A stretch of 6,537 nucleotides of DNA from Gemmatimonadota bacterium (GTDB taxonomy: Bacteria; Gemmatimonadota; Gemmatimonadetes; Longimicrobiales; Gaopeijiaceae), in contig PWZC01000314.1 of NCBI GenBank assembly GCA_003567615.1, forward strand, positions 1-6,537. The letters run 5' to 3'. The position numbers and the translations under genes are program-made. Shown in pieces: positions 1 to 5,728 of the stretch (within the stretch, counting starts at the first letter, position 1; every line of letters starts with the position of its first letter). The notes beneath the pieces are model-generated. The model was given only the letters and a program-made list of their open reading frames with translations. It had not been told where the DNA came from and did no database searches.

Positions 1-117
1 AACGGGAACGCCTTCTTCATCTCGGTTTACCAAACCCTGAGGTGGGGCGGAGCGTTCATTCGACCGGACCCATCACTCGAGAGGCTTTGTCCTGCACCTC
101 CCCAAGACCGTGGATAG
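1..117 (+). CDS. Possible 3' end of an upstream gene, cut by the window edge
   Basis: Frame 1 is open from the first base to a TAG at 115-117 and would encode about 38 residues. The first 20 codons mostly end in G or C, as real genes here do; the last part does not, so the true reading frame is uncertain. The stretch LRWGGAFIRPDPSL loosely resembles the end of M23 (EnvC-type) peptidases, which often finish with an R-x-GG-x3-DP-x-P pattern. Those genes often precede an S41 protease in an ftsE-ftsX-envC-ctpA arrangement. This is inference from a short stretch only. The frame overlaps the GTG start of the next gene by 8 bases. Frame 3 is also open, to a TGA at 123-125, and cannot be excluded. 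Confidence 0.25.
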   Translation, partial: NGNAFFISVYQTLRWGGAFIRPDPSLERLCPAPPQDRG

Positions 118-1777
118 CCGCATGATCGCCCGCTTCCTTCCCGTCGCCCTCTCCCTCCTGCTCGCGGTTTCGTTCAGTCCGGCGAGCGCGCAGCAGTTCA
201 CACCGTTCGGTGGATCCGGGGACCGCGACCGTGGAAATGCCAACGCATCCATCGAAGCCGAGGTTTTCCTCGGTGCCCTTCAGGCTATTCGGGATTTCGG
301 CCTCACCGGAGATGACGACTCGGCGCTCTGGGAGAAGGCGATCCGGGGCCTCATCCGTGAGCTGGATGATCCCTATGCCGATGTCCTGACCCCGGATCAG
401 GTCCGGGCCTTCGAGGAGGAGAGCACCGGAAACTATGCGGGGATCGGCGTGCAGATCACCGAGTTGAACGAGCGGGTGACCATCACGGCCGTATTCCGGA
501 ACACCCCTGCGGATCAGGAGGGCCTTCTGGTGGGAGACCGGATCGTCGAGGTGGATGGGCAGGATGCCACCGAGTGGACGGTAGGAGAGGCCTCCAACAA
601 TATCCGTGGCGAGATCGGGACCACGGTGGAGGTGAAGGTACAGCGGGATGGCATCGCACAGCCCATTCCCGTCCGGATGCGGAGGAATCAGGTGCACATT
701 CCGGCGGTGACGTCCGAGCGCATCTTCGGAGACGTGGGGTACATCCACCTCGACCGGGTCGCCCGGAACTCCGCCGCCGAGGTGGACTCGGTCCTGGCTG
801 AACTGGATGACACCCGGGGGATCATCCTGGACCTCCGGCGGAATCCCGGCGGCTACCTGGATGAATCGCTGAACCTGGCGGATCTCTTCCTGGATCGCGG
901 TGCAACCCTGGTCACGACCCGGTCCCGGACGCCGGGGCTGACGGGTGACGTCCGGGAGGAGTCGGCCTTCGCCCGCCGTCCGGCCCGGGCCCATGGCAAG
1001 CCCATCATCGTGTTGGTGGATCGCTTCTCGGCCTCGGCTTCGGAGATCGTGGCAGGAGCCCTGCAGGACTACGATCGGGCCATCGTCCTGGGCGAGCGGA
1101 CCTTCGGAAAGGGGAGCGTGCAGAGCGTGATTCCCCTTCCGGGGGATCACATGATCCGGCTCACGTCGGGGGAGTGGTTCACGCCTCGTGGGCGGTCCCT
1201 GAATCGGCCGAGGGACCGGGATGGCCGCGTCATCGAGCCGGATTCCATCCCTCGCTTCACCTCCGAAGGGGGCCGCACCATCTGGGGCGGTGGTGGTGTC
1301 TATCCGGATCTGGAGATTCGACCGGATACCCTCACCTCGCGGGAGCAGGATCTCTTCAATGCGGCCATCTCGGCGGAGATCCCCCTGCAGCAGCGCCTGC
1401 AGGAGGCGGCTTTCCGGGTCGCTCAGGGATATCGCGAGTCGGGTGAAGTTCCCCAGGGTTTCCCCTCGGCGGATCTGGACGCCTTCGTGGACGGCCTCAC
1501 CGGGGATGGACTGGATGCCGATGTCCTGGACGGAGAGGTCCGGGAATATCTGGGGTGGCAGTTGGAACGGATCCTCTTTGAGCGACTTGAGTTGATGGCC
1601 CGGTCGCTGGAAGTCCAGCTCCGTCGGGACGCGGCGCTGTCGAAGGCGGTTGAGCTTCTCCAGCAGGCCTCTACCCTGGAGGAACTCCTGGCCATGGTTC
1701 CGGAGGCGGAACGGCCGGTGACCCAGGCCCAAGCGGGATCGGGCCGAGGGGAGGGGTCGGAGGGGGGCTCGCCCTGA
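110..1777 (+). CDS. ctpA: Exported S41 family carboxyl-terminal processing protease (CtpA/Prc type)
   Basis: Serine protease that cleaves proteins near their C-termini in the cell envelope. From the GTG at 110 it has 555 residues. A signal peptide covers residues 5-27 (hydrophobic core PVALSLLLAV, likely cut after ASA), with no lipobox cysteine. Residues 75-105 match the usual region before the PDZ domain, which spans about 107-190 (GIGVQI, then GDRIVEVDG). The S41 core runs from about 205 to 400. The catalytic serine is S309 in FSASASEI and the lysine is K334 in TFGKGSVQ, exactly 25 residues later, followed by Q338. The substrate-binding loop LDLRRNPGGYLDE is at 240-252. A roughly 150-residue C-terminal extension follows, predicted mostly helical and ending in a Gly/Ser/Glu-rich tail. 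The ATG at 122 is an equally good start, since the signal peptide begins there; neither start has a clear Shine-Dalgarno. Substrates cannot be told from sequence. Convergent with xerD. Confidence 0.92.
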   Translation: MDSRMIARFLPVALSLLLAVSFSPASAQQFTPFGGSGDRDRGNANASIEAEVFLGALQAIRDFGLTGDDDSALWEKAIRGLIRELDDPYADVLTPDQVRAFEEESTGNYAGIGVQITELNERVTITAVFRNTPADQEGLLVGDRIVEVDGQDATEWTVGEASNNIRGEIGTTVEVKVQRDGIAQPIPVRMRRNQVHIPAVTSERIFGDVGYIHLDRVARNSAAEVDSVLAELDDTRGIILDLRRNPGGYLDESLNLADLFLDRGATLVTTRSRTPGLTGDVREESAFARRPARAHGKPIIVLVDRFSASASEIVAGALQDYDRAIVLGERTFGKGSVQSVIPLPGDHMIRLTSGEWFTPRGRSLNRPRDRDGRVIEPDSIPRFTSEGGRTIWGGGGVYPDLEIRPDTLTSREQDLFNAAISAEIPLQQRLQEAAFRVAQGYRESGEVPQGFPSADLDAFVDGLTGDGLDADVLDGEVREYLGWQLERILFERLELMARSLEVQLRRDAALSKAVELLQQASTLEELLAMVPEAERPVTQAQAGSGRGEGSEGGSP

Positions 1778-1867
1778 GCGCCTGACCCTTTCCACCTGCC
1801 CGGCGTCCCGCATTCGGCCAGCCCGCGTCTCTACCGGGGCTCATGACGTCGGATCGGGGGGTTGCCG

Positions 1868-2815
1868 TCAGCGCCTTGGGTGGAAGGTCCGGTGGACATC
1901 CTGGATGTAGCTCCGGTCCAGATGTGTGTAGATCTGAGTGGTGGAGATGTCGGCGTGGCCCAGGAGTTCCTGAACCACCACCAGATCCGCACCACCCTCC
2001 AGGAGATGGGTTGCAAAGCTGTGCCGGAGTGTGTGGGGCGACACGCGCTTCTCGATCCCCGAGGCGTCTGCGGCGCCCCGTACGATGGTCCACACGCTCA
2101 TCCGGCTGAGGGGTGTTCCCTTCCGGTTCAGGAAGAGAAACCCTTCGGAGAGACCCTGATCCAGTCCCGGCCGAACCTGCTTCACATATCGCCGCAGCGT
2201 CTCGGCAGCGGGACCTCCGAAGGGAACCACCCGTTGGCGACTTCCCTTCCCCATCACCGTGATGAGCCGCTCATCCGGTTCCACATCGGTGATCTTCAGG
2301 GAAGTGAGTTCCGAGACCCGGATTCCCGTGGCGTAGAGAAGCTCCAGAATGGCCCGGTCTCTCCAGTGGACCGGGGTGTCCAGGGAAACCGCCTCCACGA
2401 GGCGGCCGGCCTCTTCGGGGGATAGAACCGTGGGGAGACGTCGCCAGCTCCGTGGTGACTCGAGGCGCTCCGAGGGATCGGCCTCCACCTCCCCCTCTTC
2501 CAGAAGGAAGGTGAAGTAGCTGCGGATGGAGGAGAGGGTGCGCCGGAGGGTGGTGGGTGCGCGTCCCAGGTCCTTCAGGTGGAAGAGGTAGGCCCGAAGG
2601 TCCTCGTGATCCACCTCACCGGGATCGAGGCGACCCCGCGAACGGAGGAAGGCCGAGAGCCGGAGCAGGTCGCCGCAGTAGGCCTGGACGGTGCGCTCCG
2701 CCACCCCGCGATCGAAGACGAGGTAATCCCGGAACGCTTCGATCCGGTAGGCAAGATGGGGATCCGGCTCCAAGGAGTGGCGCCGGTCAGGTCGACGATG
2801 TCCGAAGAAGGGCAA
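1868..2815 (-). CDS. xerD: Site-specific tyrosine recombinase XerD
   Basis: Tyrosine recombinase that, with XerC, resolves chromosome dimers at dif near the division site, normally under FtsK control. The N-terminal SAM-like core-binding domain covers about residues 22-108 (IEAFRDYLVFDRGVAERTV onward). The catalytic domain covers about 128-305. All six active-site residues are visible: R166 (ATGIRVSEL), K190 (MGKGSRQR), H261 and R264 (HTLRHSF), H287 (LLGHADIS) and nucleophile Y296 (TQIYTH). The YATG-R-VSEL form and the HPRR end favour XerD over XerC. XerC, integron integrase or a phage integrase are less likely, as no element surrounds it. Length is 315 residues from a TTG at 2815, which overlaps the end of ispF by 29 bases. 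A second TTG at 2773 would give 301 residues, nearer the usual length of about 298, and would lie 13 bases beyond the ispF stop. Neither start has a convincing Shine-Dalgarno. Confidence 0.9.
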   Translation of the reverse strand: MPFFGHRRPDRRHSLEPDPHLAYRIEAFRDYLVFDRGVAERTVQAYCGDLLRLSAFLRSRGRLDPGEVDHEDLRAYLFHLKDLGRAPTTLRRTLSSIRSYFTFLLEEGEVEADPSERLESPRSWRRLPTVLSPEEAGRLVEAVSLDTPVHWRDRAILELLYATGIRVSELTSLKITDVEPDERLITVMGKGSRQRVVPFGGPAAETLRRYVKQVRPGLDQGLSEGFLFLNRKGTPLSRMSVWTIVRGAADASGIEKRVSPHTLRHSFATHLLEGGADLVVVQELLGHADISTTQIYTHLDRSYIQDVHRTFHPRR

Positions 2816-3266
2816 CGGCGTGCACCGCCAGACCCTTTCCCTCTCCTTCCCAGCCCATGCGCTCGTTGGTCTTCCCCTTCACAGAGACGTCGCCGTGGGC
2901 CACGCCGAGCACCTCCGCCAGGCGCGCCCGCATCTCAGCCGCAACCGGACCGATTCGAGGGCTCTCACAGATCACGGTGACGTCAACGTTCCCCACGCGG
3001 TAGCCAGCCTCTCGGACCAACCCCATGGCCCGTCCAAGGAGATCCATGGAGTCCGCCCCCCGCCATGCGTCCTGCCCCGGCGGAAAGTGGGTTCCGATGT
3101 CTCCCAGGCAGGCTGCTCCCAGGAGGGCGTCCGTGACGGCGTGGGCCACGGCGTCACCGTCGGAGAATCCCCGGAGGCCAGGGGAGTCCGGGATGACGAC
3201 TCCTCCGAGGATGCAGGGGCGCTCCGGATCGAAGACGTGTGAATCGTAACCGAACCCGATTCGCAT
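2787..3266 (-). CDS. ispF: 2-C-methyl-D-erythritol 2,4-cyclodiphosphate synthase
   Basis: Cytosolic MEP-pathway enzyme. It cyclises 4-diphosphocytidyl-2-C-methyl-D-erythritol 2-phosphate to the 2,4-cyclodiphosphate, releasing CMP, on the way to isoprenoid precursors. The protein has 159 residues, the same length as the E. coli enzyme, and works as a trimer in known cases. The metal ligands D8, H10 and H42 are present (GYDSH, then SDGDAVAH). Other conserved blocks are GDIGTHFPP at 55-63, NVDVTVICESPRI at 93-105, and KGKTNERMG at 130-138 with T133 and E135. The ATG start is supported by GGAGG six bases upstream (3273-3277). It lies 87 bases downstream of fabF. Its end overlaps the longer xerD start, so the two are probably co-transcribed. 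No ispD fusion is present, and ispD is not in the window. Confidence 0.97.
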   Translation of the reverse strand: MRIGFGYDSHVFDPERPCILGGVVIPDSPGLRGFSDGDAVAHAVTDALLGAACLGDIGTHFPPGQDAWRGADSMDLLGRAMGLVREAGYRVGNVDVTVICESPRIGPVAAEMRARLAEVLGVAHGDVSVKGKTNERMGWEGEGKGLAVHAVALLRTSST

Positions 3267-3306
3267 TCGCGACCTCCAGCGATGGGCGGCGTGGATGGTG
3301 AAGGGT

Positions 3307-3325
3307 GCTCGCCTGCGAGTCGAGC
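3307..3325. repeat. Short inverted repeat between fabF and ispF
   Basis: GCTCG (3307-3311) and CGAGC (3321-3325) are inverted arms in the 87-base spacer. Inside them CTCGC and GCGAG (3308-3319) form a competing palindrome, and GGGGCCCC follows at 3326-3333. Together they could fold the spacer mRNA. There is no T run, so it is not a standard terminator, and GC-rich spacers often contain such arms by chance. Confidence 0.25.
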
Positions 3326-3353
3326 GGGGCCCCCCTGGGATCCGCCGGTGGAA

Positions 3354-4628
3354 TCAGGCTCCTTCCCAGTGGCGGAAGGCCAGGCAGACGTTGTGTCCGC
3401 CGAACCCGAAGGAGTTGGAGAGCGCAACCCGCACCTCCCGCTCCCGGGGGCCATCTGCGGCGTAATCCAGATCGCAGTCCGGGTCCGGCTCGCGGAGGTT
3501 GATGGTGGGGGGGATTCTACCCTGCTGACAGGCCAGAACGGAAACCACCGCCTCCACGGCGCCCGCGGCGCCCAGGAGATGTCCGGTCATGGACTTGGTG
3601 GAACCCACCACGATCTCCTCGGCTCGACGTCCCAGAACGGTCCGGATGGCGGCCGTCTCGGAGCGGTCGTTGTGGGGGGTGGATGTTCCGTGGGCATTCA
3701 CGTAGTCCACCTCGGCGGTATCCAGGCCCCCGTCGGAGAGAGCCATGCGCATGGCGGCCTGGGCTCCGGCTCCATCGGGGGCCGGGGCCGTGATGTGGTA
3801 GGCGTCGGCCGAGAGGCCGTATCCCGCCACCTGTCCCAGGATCGTGGCGCCTCGCGCTTCGGCCACTTCACGAGCCTCCAGAATGAGACAGCCCGCTCCC
3901 TCGCCCATGACAAACCCGTCGCGGGTGGCGTCGAAGGGCCGACTGGCGGTCTCCGGCTCGTCATTCCGGGTCGACATGGCCTTCATGGCCGCAAACCCGG
4001 CCATGGTCAGGGGCGTGATGGTGGCCTCGGTACCGCCGGCGATCATCACATCCGAGTCACCGCGCTGGATGCTCCGGAAGGCCTCTCCGATGGCGTGGGC
4101 CGACGACGCACACGCTGACACGGTGGTGAAGTTGGCACCCCTGGCCCCATACCGAATGGAGATGAGACCCGGAGCGATGTCGGGGATGAACATGGGGACG
4201 AAGAACGGGCTGACCCGTCCAGGGCCGCGCTCCTGCAGGACCTTGCACTGCTCTTCGAAGGTGTGGATCCCGCCGATCCCACTGCCGATGATGACGCCGA
4301 ACCTCCCGGGATCGATCCCCTTCCCCTCCAGGGGACCCTCCAAGAGCCCCGCCCGCCCCATGGCCTCTTCGGCCGCTACCAGGGCAAACTGGGCAAACCG
4401 ATCGTAGCGACGGATCTCCTTGGGATCGAGAACCCCGGAAGGGTCGAACCCCTTCACCTCGCATGCGATTCGCGTCGGGTACCGGTCATCGGTTTCGAAG
4501 TGGCTGACGACGCTACCTCCGGACGTACCCTTGAGAAGGGCGTCCCACGCCGCGTCCACCCCGATTCCCACCGGTGTGATCAATCCCACACCAGTGACCA
4601 CCACCTCCCTGCCGGCTCGGTTCGTCAT
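3354..4628 (-). CDS. fabF: Beta-ketoacyl-ACP synthase II
   Basis: Condensing enzyme of type II fatty-acid synthesis. It joins malonyl-ACP to an acyl-ACP with loss of CO2, extending the chain by two carbons, in the cytosol. The 424-residue protein has the thiolase fold in two halves. The Cys-His-His triad is visible: C173 in VSACASSAHAIGEA, H313 in NAHGTSTPHND, and H350 in STKSMTGHLLGAAG, with K345 beside it. The glycine-rich end NSFGFGGHN lies at 405-413, with the gating phenylalanine at 409. The N-terminus VVVTGVGLITPVG is typical. FabB is less likely because of the adjacent acpP and the FabF-like motifs (VSACASS, DPSGVLDPKEIRRYDRF). The ATG at 4628 lies 50 bases after the acpP stop. Its best Shine-Dalgarno is AGGGG about 10 bases upstream, and a short upstream frame ends on the start codon. 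Confidence 0.97.
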   Translation of the reverse strand: MTNRAGREVVVTGVGLITPVGIGVDAAWDALLKGTSGGSVVSHFETDDRYPTRIACEVKGFDPSGVLDPKEIRRYDRFAQFALVAAEEAMGRAGLLEGPLEGKGIDPGRFGVIIGSGIGGIHTFEEQCKVLQERGPGRVSPFFVPMFIPDIAPGLISIRYGARGANFTTVSACASSAHAIGEAFRSIQRGDSDVMIAGGTEATITPLTMAGFAAMKAMSTRNDEPETASRPFDATRDGFVMGEGAGCLILEAREVAEARGATILGQVAGYGLSADAYHITAPAPDGAGAQAAMRMALSDGGLDTAEVDYVNAHGTSTPHNDRSETAAIRTVLGRRAEEIVVGSTKSMTGHLLGAAGAVEAVVSVLACQQGRIPPTINLREPDPDCDLDYAADGPREREVRVALSNSFGFGGHNVCLAFRHWEGA

Positions 4629-4651
4629 TCCTGTTCAGCCCCTGTCCCCAT
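4625..4651 (-). other. Possible 8-codon upstream reading frame overlapping the fabF start
   Basis: On the minus strand an ATG at 4651 opens a frame reading MGTGAEQE and stops at TGA 4627-4625, which overlaps the fabF ATG as ATGA. The frame has GAGGGG at 4658-4663, six bases upstream of its ATG. A further in-frame ATG at 4657 would make it ten codons but would have no spacer after GAGGGG. The arrangement resembles translational coupling by re-initiation. It is short enough to be chance, and no family is recognised. Confidence 0.25.
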
Positions 4652-4657
4652 GTTCAT

Positions 4658-4669
4658 CCCCTCGAGGGG
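4658..4669. repeat. 12-bp palindrome between acpP and fabF
   Basis: CCCCTCGAGGGG reads the same on both strands. In mRNA from the minus strand it could form a four-base-pair C-G stem with a TCGA loop. The right arm is the GAGGGG that would serve the small frame ahead of fabF, so the stem could mask it. There is no run of T after it, so it does not look like a terminator. Chance in GC-rich DNA is possible. Confidence 0.35.
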
Positions 4670-4678
4670 GGGTCCCGA

Positions 4679-4921
4679 TCAGGACTCTTCGCTCTTCTTG
4701 AGGTAGGCGACGGCTTCGCCGACGGTCCGCATCTGCTCTGCGTCCTCGTCCGGAATGTCCACGCCGAACTCCTCTTCGAAGGCCATAACGAGCTCGACGG
4801 TGTCCAGGGAGTCCGCGCCGAGATCCTCCACGAACGAGGCCTCCGTGGTGACCTTCTCGGCCTCCACACCCAGTTCGTTGACGATGATCTCCTTCACCCG
4901 TGCCTCGATGCTGTCCGCCAT
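4679..4921 (-). CDS. acpP: Acyl carrier protein
   Basis: Small acidic carrier that holds growing acyl chains on a 4'-phosphopantetheine arm and presents them to FabD, FabF, FabG and other enzymes of type II fatty-acid synthesis. The 80-residue protein is a normal length for the family. The attachment serine is S38 within LGADSLD (34-40), followed by the recognition helix TVELVMAFEEEFGVDI, which is rich in glutamate. The four-helix fold is implied by helices at about 3-17, 38-53, 58-63 and 67-77. The ATG start is supported by AAGAGG (4929-4934) with seven bases between it and the start. It sits 55 bases after fabG and 50 before fabF, the common fabG-acpP-fabF order. The spacer ahead of it contains a short AT-rich patch. 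Confidence 0.98.
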   Translation of the reverse strand: MADSIEARVKEIIVNELGVEAEKVTTEASFVEDLGADSLDTVELVMAFEEEFGVDIPDEDAEQMRTVGEAVAYLKKSEES

Positions 4922-4976
4922 TCTTGCGCCTCTTTATTGGTTGGTCGTGTCGGAAGATGATCCCGGTGGGGAGGGC

Positions 4977-5714
4977 CTACATCACCATGCCCCCGTCCAC
5001 CGCAAAAACCTGTCCGGTAATGTAGCGGGCTGCCGGGCCCGCAAGAAAGCGGGCCACCCCGGCGATATCCTCCGGAGTCCCCAGGCGGCCCATGGGGATG
5101 CGCTCCATGAGCGCAGTCGTCTGCTTCTCATCCAGCGCTCCCGTCATATCGGTCTCGATGTAACCGGGGGCGATGGCGTTGCAACGGATGTTCCGGGATG
5201 CCAGTTCCCGAGCGAGGCTCCGGGTCAATCCCAGGAGTCCGGCTTTGGACGCTGCATAATTGGTCTGACCGGCATTTCCCGATAGGCCCACGACCGAAGA
5301 GATGTTCAGGATCACCCCGGCTCGACGCTTCATCATGCCCCGGGAAAAGGCGCGGGTCACGAGGAAGGCCCCCCGGAGGTTCACGTCCATGACCTGATCC
5401 CAATCCTCGTCCTTCATGCGCAGGAGGAGCGTATCCCGGGTGACGCCGGCATTGTTCACCAGGATGGTGACGCCGCCCATGGCCTCTTCCACGGCTCCCG
5501 CGAGAGCGGTCACCTCCTCTCCATTCGCCACGTCGCAGGCAAAGCCCCGATGGCCCTCCCCCGGAAGGGAAGCCGCCGCCTCGCGGGCCCGTTCTCCATT
5601 CCGACCGACGACGGCGACCCGAGCCCCCGCTTCGGCCAGAGCCGTTGCGATGCCGAGCCCGATGCCGCGGGATCCACCCGTGACGAGCGCCAGTTCGTCC
5701 TTCAGTTCATCCAC
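4977..5714 (-). CDS. fabG: 3-oxoacyl-ACP reductase
   Basis: NADPH-dependent reductase that converts 3-ketoacyl-ACP to 3-hydroxyacyl-ACP, the first reduction of each fatty-acid elongation cycle. It is a classical short-chain dehydrogenase with a Rossmann fold. From the GTG at 5714 it has 245 residues, against 244 in E. coli. In that numbering the cofactor motif TGGSRGIG is at 12-19, NNAG at 87-90, and the catalytic residues are N112, S140 (NISSVVG), Y153 and K157 (YAASK). PGYIETDMT and the C-terminal GQVFAVDGGMVM are typical of FabG rather than other reductases. I chose 5714 because AAGGAG lies seven bases upstream and the N-terminal length fits. A GTG at 5732 would add six residues and overlap the fabD stop as GTGA, with GAGGAGG ten bases upstream; it remains possible. 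Confidence 0.96.
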   Translation of the reverse strand: MDELKDELALVTGGSRGIGLGIATALAEAGARVAVVGRNGERAREAAASLPGEGHRGFACDVANGEEVTALAGAVEEAMGGVTILVNNAGVTRDTLLLRMKDEDWDQVMDVNLRGAFLVTRAFSRGMMKRRAGVILNISSVVGLSGNAGQTNYAASKAGLLGLTRSLARELASRNIRCNAIAPGYIETDMTGALDEKQTTALMERIPMGRLGTPEDIAGVARFLAGPAARYITGQVFAVDGGMVM

Positions 5715-5721
5715 TGTGGGT

Positions 5722-5727
5722 CTCCTT
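5722..5727 (-). promoter_or_regulatory. Ribosome-binding site deciding the fabG start
   Basis: AAGGAG on the minus strand lies directly after the fabD stop codon and seven bases before the GTG at 5714. Spacing and match to the anti-Shine-Dalgarno are close to ideal. This favours 5714 over the alternative GTG at 5732, whose own GAGGAGG (5743-5749) sits at a longer ten-base spacing inside fabD. Confidence 0.6.
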
Positions 5728-5728
5728 G

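Noticed and set aside
1384..1403. Inverted arms CCTGCAG and CTGCAGG in the protease gene
   Set aside because: Both come from repeated Leu-Gln codons (CTG CAG) and need no regulatory explanation.
56..1813. A 585-codon open frame on the minus strand covering the whole protease gene
   Set aside because: It is rich in Arg, Gly and Pro, has no recognisable motif, and mirrors a strongly supported S41 protease with all catalytic residues. Long antisense frames are expected in GC-rich genes.
2252..2275. Overlapping palindromes CATCACCGTGATG and GATGAGCCGCTCATC inside xerD
   Set aside because: They lie in the conserved codons around the active-site lysine, with short arms, and are most likely a by-product of protein and codon constraint.
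1862..2425. A 187-codon plus-strand frame opposite xerD
   Set aside because: It lies entirely antisense to a complete tyrosine recombinase and shows no motif of its own.
1868..2815. The tyrosine recombinase as an integrase of a mobile element
   Set aside because: No tRNA, attachment-site repeats, excisionase or cargo genes are nearby, and its length and motifs fit housekeeping XerD.
3267..3353. Rho-independent terminator between fabF and ispF
   Set aside because: Short GC-rich inverted arms exist, but no T run follows on the minus strand.
3282..4118. A 278-codon plus-strand frame opposite fabF
   Set aside because: It is Gly- and His-rich without domain signs and lies antisense to an unambiguous fabF, so it is a codon-bias shadow.
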